35,709 nt of DNA, taken from Clostridiales bacterium. GTDB taxonomy: Bacteria; Bacillota; Clostridia; Saccharofermentanales; Saccharofermentanaceae. Location: contig JAFZPJ010000010.1 in assembly GCA_017550385.1 (NCBI GenBank), positions 1 to 35,709 on the forward strand. The letters run 5' to 3'. A program made the position numbers and the translations under genes. The notes beneath the pieces were generated by a model. It searched no databases. It had not been told where the DNA came from and worked only from the letters and a program-made list of their open reading frames with translations. Positions 1-7,503 of this stretch are shown piece by piece. Numbering within the stretch: the first letter of the stretch is position 1; each line of letters begins with the position of its first letter.

Positions 1-2
1 AG

Positions 3-53
3 GAAGAATTAATGGGAGAGCATTTTGTCATTAGCGATGGTGGTATTGTATGA
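3..53 (+). CDS. possible C-terminal tail of an upstream gene, partial
   Basis: From the left edge one frame is open and reads EELMGEHFVISDGGIV before a TGA at 51-53. The composition is protein-like and the frame is on the same strand as the next gene, so it may be the last 16 codons of a gene cut by the window edge. Nothing in so short a tail identifies a family. It could also be chance. Confidence 0.35.
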   Translation, partial: EELMGEHFVISDGGIV

Positions 54-100
54 CATGCGCAAATTCCGGTTTGTCGGGTTGAGGATATAGCCTTTTATCT

Positions 101-115
101 CGCAATATAATTGCG
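101..115 (+). promoter_or_regulatory. dyad covering a TATAAT box upstream of the EFR1 gene
   Basis: CGCAAT-ATA-ATTGCG is a perfect 6-bp inverted repeat. The -10 hexamer TATAAT (106-111) lies inside it, 21 bases before the ATG of the EFR1 gene. No good -35 is visible at normal spacing (TTGAGG at 79-84 is 21 bases away). The dyad may be an operator over the -10 box, so that a bound protein would block initiation. This is inferred from symmetry and position only. Confidence 0.35.
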
Positions 116-132
116 TACGAGAGTGTGAAAAA

Positions 133-894
133 ATGATTGGTATATATTTTAGCGGGACAGGAAATTCAAAATATGCAGCGGAGTTATTCTGTAAAGAGTA
201 TGACAATGAATCCAGAACATATTCCATAGAGGATACAGAAGCTTTAACAGCAGTAACAGAGTCGGATCTTATCGTATTTACATATCCGGTTCAGTTTAGT
301 ACTGTTCCGAAGATCGTGCGGGATTATATTACAGATCATAGTGAGTTGTGGATGAATAAAAGGGTTTTTATAATCGCAACGATGGGGCTTTTCAGTGGTG
401 ATGGATCAGGGGTGCTCGGACGTCTTTTGCTAAGTTGCGGCGCTAAAGTAATAGGCGGGCTTCATCTTAAGATGCCGGACAGTATAGCTGACGAGAAGGC
501 ATTAAAGCGTCCGCCTGAAAAGAATAAAGAACTTGTAAAACTGGCGGAACAGAAAATAAAAGAATCTGTAAAGCGGTTGAAAGCCGATAAGCCGACACAG
601 GAAGGTATGGGTGTTTTGTGCAGGCTGGCCGGTTTCTTTGGACAGAGAGCGTACTTTGGCCATAAGACCAGAGCATATACCTCAAAACTTAAGGTTGATA
701 CTGACAAATGTATCGGGTGCGGACTGTGTGAAAAGTTGTGTCCGATGAATAATATTTCAATTAAGGATCAAAAAGCAGTTTCAAGCGACCGCTGTACCAT
801 GTGCTATCGCTGTATCAATAAATGTCCTAAACAGGCGCTTACTCTTCTTGGGAAAAGGGTTGTAGAACAGTGCGGGATTGATAAGTATATTTAG
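133..894 (+). CDS. EFR1-type flavodoxin-ferredoxin fusion protein
   Basis: This 253-residue protein joins a flavodoxin-like FMN-binding half to a bacterial ferredoxin half. The N-terminus reads MIGIYFSGTGNSKYAAELF, the flavodoxin phosphate-binding loop S-G-T-G-N-S. The C-terminus carries two [4Fe-4S] motifs: C193-x2-C196-x2-C199-x3-C203 and C221-x2-C224-x2-C227-x3-C231, each followed by Pro. That order is characteristic of the clostridial EFR1 family of putative electron-transfer proteins, whose partners are mostly unknown. It has no signal peptide or membrane segment, so it should act in the cytoplasm. It stands alone on this strand, followed by the remnant of a phosphatase gene that may once have shared its transcript. 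The ATG has a modest GAGTG ribosome site. Confidence 0.85.
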   Translation: MIGIYFSGTGNSKYAAELFCKEYDNESRTYSIEDTEALTAVTESDLIVFTYPVQFSTVPKIVRDYITDHSELWMNKRVFIIATMGLFSGDGSGVLGRLLLSCGAKVIGGLHLKMPDSIADEKALKRPPEKNKELVKLAEQKIKESVKRLKADKPTQEGMGVLCRLAGFFGQRAYFGHKTRAYTSKLKVDTDKCIGCGLCEKLCPMNNISIKDQKAVSSDRCTMCYRCINKCPKQALTLLGKRVVEQCGIDKYI

Positions 895-905
895 GGAGAA
901 CTCTA

Positions 906-1013
906 TTGAAGGTAGCTATTATTAGACATGCAGAAGTGGATTTTTGCTGGAGCAGTCGTTATTCTTTGCGGGCTCTCTTTTGTGTTTGTAAATTTGTCGT
1001 AAGTTTGTCGTAA
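906..1013 (+). pseudogene. truncated histidine phosphatase remnant
   Basis: Twelve bases after the EFR1 stop, preceded by AGGGAGAA, a TTG-started frame reads LKVAIIRHAEVDF followed by CWSSRYS. That is the signature N-terminus of the histidine phosphatase (phosphoglycerate mutase-like) superfamily: a beta strand, then R-H with the phospho-acceptor His. After about 21 codons the sequence stops resembling the family and ends at TAA, whereas family members run to 180-250 residues. No continuation is visible in other frames before the next gene. I read it as a decayed or deleted gene of which only the 5' end remains. A short functional peptide is unlikely because the rest of the catalytic pocket is missing. 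Confidence 0.5.
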
Positions 1014-1265
1014 GTTGTGTATAATAATCAAGCTCTCGTTTTTGAAAGACTTGATTTTATTGACTTTCAGGGCTTTGATAATCTTAAGTTGTGGAAACCC
1101 GCAGTTTCCACCAGATTATAGATGAGTAATTTTGTATAATTAGATTCCGAATGAATTGTCTTTTGTTTTCGGACCGGACAGTTTTGTCTTGTCCGGAAAT
1201 TCGCTGTTTATGTCGTGTTCTTGCCTCGGGTTTTGCATTAACTTGTGGCAAGGAAGGAGGAACGA
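1014..1265 (+). promoter_or_regulatory. non-coding stretch with hairpins and leader of the XRE gene
   Basis: No gene is visible here. It holds an 8-bp perfect hairpin, GTGGAAAC/GTTTCCAC (1091-1111, loop CCGCA), with no T tract after it. A TATAAT box (1135-1140) could be the -10 of the XRE gene, although no convincing -35 precedes it. A second hairpin, CCGGACA/TGTCCGG (1174-1196, 9-base loop), would lie in the leader of a transcript started there and might be an operator or an RNA structure. Near the left edge the 11-base unit TTTGTCGTAAG is repeated directly. Confidence 0.4.
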
Positions 1266-1904
1266 ATGGACCAGAAGAAAACTGGAAATTTCTTAAAAGA
1301 ACTGCGTAAAGAAAAGAACTTTACACAGGAACAGGTCGCAGACAAGCTCGGAGTATCAGGGCGTACCATATCAAGATGGGAAACGGGGGCATATATGCCG
1401 GATATTTCCTTACTGGTTGATATCGCTGAAATGTACGATGTTGATGTCCGCGACATAATCGACGGCGAAAGGAAAGACAAAGACATGAACAGCGAAGTAA
1501 AAGAAGTAGCAGTAAAGATGGCTGATTATTCGGCTATGCAAACCGAGAATCTGAAGAAATGGATAAAGACGATGAGCGTATCGCTTCTTATCGTATCGGC
1601 ATTCCTGGTGATCATGGAGATCGTTTCGCAAATCATGATGATAAGGGTGAACGGCACCACTGATCTCAGATTGAATACGATATATATTATTGAGGGATTC
1701 ATGGGTCCGGCATCAATAATGGCATATATTACAATGGCTCTTTCTGTTATGGGAATTGTTTTTGCTACCGGTAAGCACAGACAGTTCGCTAACAGCCATA
1801 AGGCAGGTTCTTTGGTCAAAGCAGGTGTTGTGGTCGCAATATTGCTTGCAGTAATAGCACTGGCGGAAGTTATGCTTATGGTCGGTATGCTTTATATGAT
1901 GTAA
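1266..1904 (+). CDS. XRE-family regulator with C-terminal membrane segments
   Basis: The first 60 residues are a Cro/C1-type helix-turn-helix: FLKELRKEKNFTQEQVADKL is followed by GVSGRTISRWETG, with the typical recognition helix and a W-E-x-G end. Residues after about 95 contain three to four hydrophobic segments (starting near VSLLIVSAFLVIM, YITMALSVMGIVF and VVVAILLAVIALAE), so this is a membrane-tethered DNA-binding protein. Such proteins are common in Firmicutes and often sense envelope or antimicrobial-peptide stress, but the signal here is unknown. The open frame reaches back to a GTG at 1245. I prefer the ATG at 1266 because AAGGAGG ends six bases before it. The next gene has its own promoter, so this one is probably monocistronic. 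Its targets might include the paired-dyad promoters in this window, which is a guess. Confidence 0.8.
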   Translation: MDQKKTGNFLKELRKEKNFTQEQVADKLGVSGRTISRWETGAYMPDISLLVDIAEMYDVDVRDIIDGERKDKDMNSEVKEVAVKMADYSAMQTENLKKWIKTMSVSLLIVSAFLVIMEIVSQIMMIRVNGTTDLRLNTIYIIEGFMGPASIMAYITMALSVMGIVFATGKHRQFANSHKAGSLVKAGVVVAILLAVIALAEVMLMVGMLYMM

Positions 1905-1936
1905 CCGTGATCTGTTAAACCAACTGATCTTATTCC

Positions 1937-1965
1937 TGAGAAGACCCTGCAAAGGGTCTTTCTCA
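1937..1965 (+). terminator. intrinsic terminator after the XRE gene
   Basis: The arms AAGACCCT (1941-1948) and AGGGTCTT (1953-1960) pair perfectly around GCAA. The stem extends outward with TGAG/CTCA after a one-base bulge. A short T-rich stretch (TCTTTCTC) overlaps the 3' arm. It lies about 35 bases after the stop, as expected for a factor-independent terminator, though the T tract is weak. Confidence 0.6.
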
Positions 1966-2087
1966 TAACGACAATTACATGTGGGTTTTGCTCTATCTAA
2001 TTGTTATTGTTGATTATCCGCAGATGGAAGCAAGCATCTGTCTTAGAAATGAACTGAAGAAGATGGATGAATGATCCCGAAAAACTG

Positions 2088-2144
2088 TTGACATAGTAGC
2101 AAACTTATACTAACATATCGATAGATGGTAGCAGAATAATACTA
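2088..2144 (+). promoter_or_regulatory. promoter with two TAGTA-N9-TACTA dyads
   Basis: A perfect -35 TTGACA (2088-2093) is followed after 17 bases by TAACAT, a plausible -10. The spacer is occupied by an inverted repeat TAGTA-N9-TACTA (2094-2112). A second copy, TGGTA-N9-TACTA (2126-2144), lies with its centre 32 bases further on, just past the likely start of transcription. The same pair, in the same place relative to TTGACA, is found at 8000-8058 upstream of another gene. This looks like a repressor operator pair shared by both. No regulator in the window can be assigned to it. Confidence 0.6.
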
Positions 2145-2171
2145 ACGTCGAGAGTAATAGGAGTGTTGACT

Positions 2172-2726
2172 ATGGATAAGATCGGTAAAAGCGGAATAGC
2201 AAGACTCATATTTCTGGTCCTGATAATCGCCCTTTGTGCTTCGTATGCGGTATATTTTGCTGTAACGTTAAGCGATCACAGCTCCGGGCTCCTTGAGAGC
2301 TTCCATACATTCTCTAATATTGATTATAAGAAGTCATCAGTTCATTTCCTTATGTGGTTGTTTGGTACGGGGATCGATGCTGTTGTCATCTATGTCCTTG
2401 CCATTGTAAGCCTGGTCGTTCTTGCTGCTGAATCAGTGATCTCGTTGGTACCGATCATCTTACTACGCATTATCGGACTTCGTAAAAAAACAAAGGTCTC
2501 ACAAAAAGAGTATTCGATATCAAAATGGATCCACATCGGAGCTTTCGTTATTGCAGTTCTGACCGGTCTTGTCCTCACTGAGTTCAAGGGGATAGTCTGG
2601 ATAGTCTTGTTCAATCTGGTCTGGGCGCTCTTTTTGCTGATATATTCTTCAGGCCTCAAGTCGAAAAGGAGGAAGCCGGCTGAGCCTGCAAGCACTGATA
2701 ATTCTGTGGATCCGAGTGAATTGTAA
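2172..2726 (+). CDS. small membrane protein of unknown function
   Basis: This 184-residue protein matches no family I recognise. It has an N-terminal membrane segment (starting ARLIFLVLIIALCASYAVYF), a short extracytoplasmic loop, a long hydrophobic stretch that could hold one or two spans (from DAVVIYVLAIVSLVVLAAE), and two further spans near WIHIGAFVIAVLTGLVL and IVWIVLFNLVWALFLLIY. The tail is basic, then Ser/Pro/Asp-rich. I chose the ATG at 2172 because AGGAG lies eight bases upstream. A GTG at 2163 is in frame but overlaps that site. Control is through the paired-dyad promoter just upstream. The only other gene in the window with that promoter also encodes a membrane protein, so the two may answer the same signal. 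Confidence 0.65.
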   Translation: MDKIGKSGIARLIFLVLIIALCASYAVYFAVTLSDHSSGLLESFHTFSNIDYKKSSVHFLMWLFGTGIDAVVIYVLAIVSLVVLAAESVISLVPIILLRIIGLRKKTKVSQKEYSISKWIHIGAFVIAVLTGLVLTEFKGIVWIVLFNLVWALFLLIYSSGLKSKRRKPAEPASTDNSVDPSEL

Positions 2727-2750
2727 CTGAAGTAGGGGCTGTGTTATAAT
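2721..2750 (+). promoter_or_regulatory. promoter of lysA
   Basis: TTGTAA (2721-2726), an 18-base spacer and a perfect TATAAT (2745-2750) lie about 40 bases before the lysA ATG. The -35 hexamer overlaps the stop codon of the preceding gene. The leader is too short for a lysine riboswitch or a T-box. Confidence 0.55.
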
Positions 2751-2790
2751 TGTGCGTCATTATAATAATTATTGATTTGAGGCACAGAAC

Positions 2791-4068
2791 ATGGAAAAGA
2801 AACCCTTTATTACCAAAGCTCAGGCAGAAGAGATAGCTAAGACATATCCGACACCTTTCCACATCTATGATGAGGCAGGTATAAGAGCTAACTGCGAGGC
2901 GGTCAAGAAGGCTTTCGCATGGAACAAGGGTTTCCGTGAATACTTTGCGGTCAAGGCAACACCCAATCCGTACATCATGCAGATAATCGCAGACTACGAC
3001 TTCGGCTTTGACTGCTCATCAGAGGCAGAGCTGGTCCTGTCGGATGCAGTCGGTGCAGACGGAGCGCACATCATGTTCTCCAGCAACGATACTCCCGCTT
3101 GCGAATATGCTCTGGCACACAAACTCGGCGCGATCATCAACCTGGACGACATCACACACATCCCGTTCCTCGAGAGCATCATCGGCGATAAGTTCCCCGA
3201 GGTCATGAGCTGCAGGTACAACCCGGGCGGAGTATATACACTCAGCAACGGCATCATGGACAACCCAGGAGACTCCAAGTACGGCATGACGAAAGAGCAG
3301 CTCTTCGAGGCGTATAAGCAGATGGCTGCCCGCGGCGTCAAGAAGTTCGGGCTGCACGCTTTCCTTGCAAGTAACACTGTTACAAACGAATATTACCCCA
3401 AGCTTGCAGGAGAACTTTTCGAGCTTGCAAGAGAGGCGCATGAGACGCTCGGGATCGAATTCGCGTTCATCAATCTTTCCGGCGGCGTAGGTGTTGACTA
3501 CCGTCCCGACCAGGAGAGAAACGATATCGCTGCTATCGGCGAGGGCGTAAGGAAAGTATATGAAGAGATCCTCACGCCGGCAGGCATGGGCGATACAGCG
3601 ATCTATGCAGAGATGGGCAGGTTCATGCTCGCTCCTTACGGCGCACTCGTTACGAAAGCCGTCCACGCTAAGCACATCTACAAGGAGTACATCGGTGTTG
3701 ATGCCTGCGCGGCTAACCTGATGCGTCCTGCAATGTACGGTGCATATCACCACATTACCGTGCTAGGCAAGGAAGATGCTCCTTGTGACCACAAGTACGA
3801 CGTTACCGGTTCTCTCTGCGAGAACAACGACAAGTTCGCGATCGACAGGATGCTCCCCGAGATCGAGAACGGCGATTACCTGTTCATCCACGATGCAGGC
3901 GCACACGGTTTTGCCATGGGTTATAACTACAACGGCAGATTGTGGTCAGCTGAACTCCTGCTCAGGCCCGACGGATCCGTTAAACAGATCAGAAGAGCAC
4001 AGAAGCTCAAGGATTACTTCTCAACATTCGACAACACGGAATTCGCAGATAAGCTTCTCAAGGATTGA
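2791..4068 (+). CDS. lysA: diaminopimelate decarboxylase family protein
   Basis: A fold-type III PLP enzyme expected to decarboxylate meso-diaminopimelate to L-lysine, the last step of lysine synthesis. Its 425 residues are normal for the family. The PLP lysine is K55 in YFAVKATPNP. The glycine-rich phosphate site reads NLSGGVGVDY. The C-terminal barrel carries CENNDKF (C343), matching the usual C-E-S-x-D substrate motif with some change, and DAGAHGFAMGYNYN, matching the family's D-x-G-A-Y-G signature. The altered C-E-N-N-D leaves some doubt about the exact substrate, since related enzymes act on ornithine, arginine or carboxynorspermidine. TGAGG precedes the ATG at a usable distance. Its stop codon abuts the stop of the converging MATE gene. 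Confidence 0.82.
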   Translation: MEKKPFITKAQAEEIAKTYPTPFHIYDEAGIRANCEAVKKAFAWNKGFREYFAVKATPNPYIMQIIADYDFGFDCSSEAELVLSDAVGADGAHIMFSSNDTPACEYALAHKLGAIINLDDITHIPFLESIIGDKFPEVMSCRYNPGGVYTLSNGIMDNPGDSKYGMTKEQLFEAYKQMAARGVKKFGLHAFLASNTVTNEYYPKLAGELFELAREAHETLGIEFAFINLSGGVGVDYRPDQERNDIAAIGEGVRKVYEEILTPAGMGDTAIYAEMGRFMLAPYGALVTKAVHAKHIYKEYIGVDACAANLMRPAMYGAYHHITVLGKEDAPCDHKYDVTGSLCENNDKFAIDRMLPEIENGDYLFIHDAGAHGFAMGYNYNGRLWSAELLLRPDGSVKQIRRAQKLKDYFSTFDNTEFADKLLKD

Positions 4069-5439
4069 TCAGAGATCTTCAGGCGTATCATTAACGATAT
4101 TTTTTGCCCAGCCATACTTCCTGTAGTGTATGAACACTACGGGAAGTTTTACTATCTCATCCAGGTTGAGGATGAAGTATACAGCCATGACAGGCAGATT
4201 GAACACGAAAGCAGCCAGTGCTCCCACGGGAACGATGAATGCCCACATGGTAACGGAATCGCATATGAAACCGAACTTGGTATCGCCGCCTGAAGGGAAG
4301 ATGCCGCCAATCAGGACCGCATTGATGGATCTTCCGAGTATGTAGTAGCTGCACATGAGCAGCATGTACATGAGATATTCTTCGGCCTGAGGAGTAAGTT
4401 TAACTATCCACAGTACGAGCGGCGTAGAAGCTGCAGCGATGAGGCCAAGTATGATGCCCGTGATTATCGTAAGCTTGTAGATCCAGTCGCCGTACAACTT
4501 GCCGCGCTCGATATTGCCCGCGCCGAGTTCGTTGCCGACCACGATGGAACCGCCAGAGCCAAGTGCAAAGCAGAAGCAGGATACGAGATCCTTAACGGTC
4601 AGAACGATGGCATTTGCCGCCATGGCATCCTGACCCAGGCGTCCGATGATGACGGATACCATCGTAAAGCCCGTTCCCCAGAGGATCTGGTTCAAGACAT
4701 AAGGCGTCGAGTGCTTGCTGAACCTCTTCCTGAATTCGAGATCCGCGCCGAAGAGATCTTTGAATCCAATCTTCAGTATCTTCGACTTGATCGAGAAGAC
4801 CAGACAGAAAACAAAACCTACGAAAGCGGATATCGTCGTGGCAAGGGCTGCACCGCTAGCTCCCATCTGTGGAAGTCCGAACAGACCGAAGATGAGAACG
4901 GCATTCAGGAATATGTTCAAGATGACCATCACGGTGCTCGCTGCGGTACACTGCTTAACGTATCCGATATTCTTCAGGATGGATTCATACGTTATCGCAA
5001 GAGACATGAACAGATAGGACAGGGATACGTACCTCAGGTAGGGGATGCCTTCTGCGATGACCTCGGGATCGTCCGTATAGATCCGCATGAGACCTTCGGG
5101 CAGGAACATGGCGCATCCGAAGAAAACCGCCGCTATAAACACGGTCAGCAATACGCTGTATCCGAAAAGCTTCCTTATAGAACCCTTGTCACCCTTGCCC
5201 CAGTACTGTGCGGCAAACATCGAAGCGCCGTAAGATATGCCTATGGTGAACAGGTTGAGCACGAAAGTGACCTGCGACGCCTGCGAGACTGCCGACATCG
5301 CATTCTGATCCAGGAACTGAAGCATAATGGTATCCGATACCGGAACGAGCGCGAACATAAAGTTCTGCAGCGTTATCGGCAGAATAAGAGATACCAGCTT
5401 CCTGGTGAATCTGTTGTCACTAAGCATTTTTGAATTCAT
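4069..5439 (-). CDS. MATE-family multidrug/organic cation exporter
   Basis: This 456-residue protein is of typical MATE length, with about twelve hydrophobic segments in two halves. The start, TRKLVSLILPITLQNFMFAL, and the segment that begins SDTIMLQFLDQNAMSAVSQA are characteristic of the clostridial branch of the family, with the conserved Asp in helix 1-2. Such proteins export drugs, dyes or metabolites in exchange for Na+ or H+. Substrates cannot be told from sequence. Neither the ATG at 5439 nor the in-frame ATG four codons later has a good ribosome site, so the start is uncertain by a few codons. It converges on lysA with no intergenic base, and its upstream region is shared divergently with the amidase-like gene. 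Confidence 0.88.
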   Translation of the reverse strand: MNSKMLSDNRFTRKLVSLILPITLQNFMFALVPVSDTIMLQFLDQNAMSAVSQASQVTFVLNLFTIGISYGASMFAAQYWGKGDKGSIRKLFGYSVLLTVFIAAVFFGCAMFLPEGLMRIYTDDPEVIAEGIPYLRYVSLSYLFMSLAITYESILKNIGYVKQCTAASTVMVILNIFLNAVLIFGLFGLPQMGASGAALATTISAFVGFVFCLVFSIKSKILKIGFKDLFGADLEFRKRFSKHSTPYVLNQILWGTGFTMVSVIIGRLGQDAMAANAIVLTVKDLVSCFCFALGSGGSIVVGNELGAGNIERGKLYGDWIYKLTIITGIILGLIAAASTPLVLWIVKLTPQAEEYLMYMLLMCSYYILGRSINAVLIGGIFPSGGDTKFGFICDSVTMWAFIVPVGALAAFVFNLPVMAVYFILNLDEIVKLPVVFIHYRKYGWAKNIVNDTPEDL

Positions 5440-5460
5440 GCGGATATATTATCAAATCGC

Positions 5461-5498
5461 GTGATTTATTAAAGTCACAAAGCTTGTGTTTTAATCAC
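5461..5498. promoter_or_regulatory. dyad in the divergent MATE/amidase-like gene control region
   Basis: GTGATT (5461-5466) and AATCAC (5493-5498) form an outer repeat around CACAA-AGC-TTGTG (5476-5488), giving a nested symmetrical site in the AT-rich 115-base region between two divergent start codons. There is no clear T tract, so an operator is more likely than a terminator. No consensus promoter could be fixed here with confidence. Confidence 0.35.
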
Positions 5499-5554
5499 GA
5501 ATATTGTCGTTTTGTAAGAATCAATAAGAATGTTATCATTCAAAAGAGGTCAAA

Positions 5555-6811
5555 ATGCCGCAGGATTATAACGCAGGGTTCAAAGAGATATTAAGCAGGC
5601 TGGCTCCCGACAAGAAGAAGGAGCTCTATGCTCGTATGCACTCTCTTCCCGCGGAAGAACGTGAGGGCTTCATCAGGGATTTCGTGCAGAAATACGATGC
5701 GCGTAAAACGCATCAAGCAAAGCCCGCACCTCAGGGCAAGGCTCCCAAAAAGAAGAAGGTACACGAGAGACCTTCCGAGCCTGCCGTCAAGAAGGTTAAG
5801 CCGGAAAAGCAACACAAGCCGGAAAAGCCTGCAAAACCGGTTAAGGTTCCGAAGAAGGCAGATAGATCAGAGTTAAAGAAGACGGAAGAAGAGATAAAGC
5901 CGTCCGACAAGAAGGAGAACAAGTCTCCGCTTCTGTCCAAGATAATCGTCGGCATCCTGATCGCCCTGCTGGGTGCCGGTGCCATAGCGATAACTGCTAT
6001 CAATAACCATGAAGACATAAGCAAGCTCTTGAGCATAATAAGGGGAGAGACGCAGGCGGTCGAGACCGCTGCTACGGAGAACGAGTACAAGATTGCAGCA
6101 AGCCTCGCAGTACAGACATCCGCTACTGCTGCTGAGACCGAGGCTGCGACTCCCGCACCTACACCCACGCCTATCGAGATCAAGGCAGATGCTCCTGATC
6201 TTACCGGACTCGTTATCGTCATAGATCCCGGTCATCAGGCTGAGACGGATGAGACAGAGGAGTCTCTGTTCCCGGGTGCTACCGTCGGCAAGCCGCGCTG
6301 CACCAGCGGAGCCGTAGGCGTCGACATCAATACGAGAGAATATGAAGTGACTCTCGAGATCGCTCTCGCGGCCAAGGCTTATCTGGAAGCATGCGGTGCG
6401 AGCGTTATCCTTACAAGAGAAACGAATGATGTAAATCTGTCCAACCAGGAGCGTGCCGACATCGCGGTAGCGGCTTCGCCGGATATCTTCATAAGGATAC
6501 ATGCAGACAGTGTTCCCGATTCGGAAGTGTCAGGCGTAATAGCATATGTTCCCGAGACGGGATCGTATGTCGACAGTGACAAGAAGCTCGCAGACAGCCT
6601 TGGCACCCTGGTGGCTGAAGCCCAGGGCATCGATTATCTCGGGTGCTTTGCCACGAATGCTTACACCGGACTTAACTATGCCGATTCGGTCAAATCGGTA
6701 CAGCTCGTTGTCGGTTTCCTGTCCAACAGCGAGGATGAGGCCAGACTCAATGACGATGCGAACACATACGAGATAGCTGCGGCGATCGCAGAATTCTGCG
6801 GAGAACTTTAA
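5555..6811 (+). CDS. membrane-anchored Amidase_3 (N-acetylmuramoyl-L-alanine amidase-like) protein
   Basis: The order is: a 45-residue N-terminal helical region, a Lys/Pro-rich segment (about 48-125), one membrane span beginning LLSKIIVGILIALLGAG, a Thr/Ala/Pro linker, and an extracellular Amidase_3 domain from about residue 215 to the end. The three zinc ligands of the family are present: H227 (DPGH), E262 (TREYE) and H316 (RIHAD). The second conserved acidic residue, the catalytic Glu in E-x-G-F near the C-terminus, is not. The protein reads SVQLVVGFLSN, with V385 at that position. It may therefore bind peptidoglycan and zinc but cleave poorly or not at all, perhaps acting as a regulator of another amidase. 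AGAGG precedes the ATG. It is followed 68 bases later by a zinc-ribbon gene. Confidence 0.8.
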   Translation: MPQDYNAGFKEILSRLAPDKKKELYARMHSLPAEEREGFIRDFVQKYDARKTHQAKPAPQGKAPKKKKVHERPSEPAVKKVKPEKQHKPEKPAKPVKVPKKADRSELKKTEEEIKPSDKKENKSPLLSKIIVGILIALLGAGAIAITAINNHEDISKLLSIIRGETQAVETAATENEYKIAASLAVQTSATAAETEAATPAPTPTPIEIKADAPDLTGLVIVIDPGHQAETDETEESLFPGATVGKPRCTSGAVGVDINTREYEVTLEIALAAKAYLEACGASVILTRETNDVNLSNQERADIAVAASPDIFIRIHADSVPDSEVSGVIAYVPETGSYVDSDKKLADSLGTLVAEAQGIDYLGCFATNAYTGLNYADSVKSVQLVVGFLSNSEDEARLNDDANTYEIAAAIAEFCGEL

Positions 6812-6879
6812 TAAATATTGTTTGATAATTCGCATTTTTATAGTAACCTAAATTGGTAAGGAAACAGGAGGATAAAAAG

Positions 6880-7467
6880 ATGTCAGCTGATTTTACCGAT
6901 GAACAGATGAGGCAACTTGCTAAGATGAGCTCCGTGGACGAAGTGGATGCGGCGCTTGGCAATAAAGAATCTCTCAAGAGCGAATTCCAGTCCGCTAAGG
7001 AAGTGGAGAGGCTCACGGCTATGGTAGAAGAGCAGCAGACTCTTCTGCATGCAATGTGGCTCATGCTCCAGGAGCACAGCGCTACGAACGAGGAGTTCGA
7101 TGAGTGCCTGAAGAATGCTGTCCTCCTTCGTAAGAGGAAGGACTTCAAGACTGAGAAGGTTTGCCCCAACTGCGGCAAGCTCATGCAGAAGATGGAGAAT
7201 CTCCTCTTCACATATAAGTGCTATTACTGCGGAGCAGAAGATCTCGGCAATCCCTATAAGAAGTATGACGGCATCGATCCTAATGTCGTATACGAGGATC
7301 TGAACGAAGTCGCCCAGGAAGCCGCTGTCGCTGCAGCTGCAGCTGATACAGCACCCGAGATCCCTGACGAAGAAGCAGAACTGCGTAACGCGCAGGAGAT
7401 CTTAAGCAAGGATTACCAGCCCTATGACGTCTCCAAGGACTTGAATTTCGAAGAAGAGGACGTATAA
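6880..7467 (+). CDS. zinc-ribbon protein of unknown function
   Basis: This is a 195-residue soluble, acidic protein. An N-terminal helical half (about 1-90) is followed by one zinc ribbon, C-P-N-C-G ... C-Y-Y-C-G, at about residues 97-117, and by an acidic Ala/Glu-rich tail. I do not recognise the family. The single four-Cys ribbon suggests a structural zinc site, perhaps for nucleic acid or protein binding. The open frame extends to a TTG at 6853, but the ATG at 6880 has CAGGAGG seven bases upstream and is the likely start. The last codons of the gene contain the probable promoter of the tmRNA gene that follows. Confidence 0.7.
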   Translation: MSADFTDEQMRQLAKMSSVDEVDAALGNKESLKSEFQSAKEVERLTAMVEEQQTLLHAMWLMLQEHSATNEEFDECLKNAVLLRKRKDFKTEKVCPNCGKLMQKMENLLFTYKCYYCGAEDLGNPYKKYDGIDPNVVYEDLNEVAQEAAVAAAAADTAPEIPDEEAELRNAQEILSKDYQPYDVSKDLNFEEEDV

Positions 7468-7468
7468 T
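7441..7468 (+). promoter_or_regulatory. promoter of ssrA inside the upstream gene's 3' end
   Basis: TTGAAT (7441-7446), a 16-base spacer and TATAAT (7463-7468) overlap the last codons and stop of the zinc-ribbon gene. They lie about 36 bases before the mature tmRNA 5' end, which leaves a short leader for RNase P to remove. Confidence 0.5.
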
Positions 7469-7503
7469 TACAAACTACCTAATTCTTGAGGACCTTCTAA
7501 CGC

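Noticed and set aside
1091-1111. Intrinsic terminator for the EFR1 transcript
   Set aside because: The 8-bp hairpin is perfect but no T tract follows, so it is listed only as a structure.
2751-2790. Lysine riboswitch or T-box upstream of lysA
   Set aside because: The leader after the likely promoter is only about 40 bases, far too short for either structure.
3019-3753. 244-codon minus-strand frame inside lysA
   Set aside because: The lysA frame carries clear active-site motifs and this frame has none.
4711-5433. 240-codon plus-strand frame inside the MATE gene
   Set aside because: It is very rich in charged residues with no domain, opposite a typical transporter.
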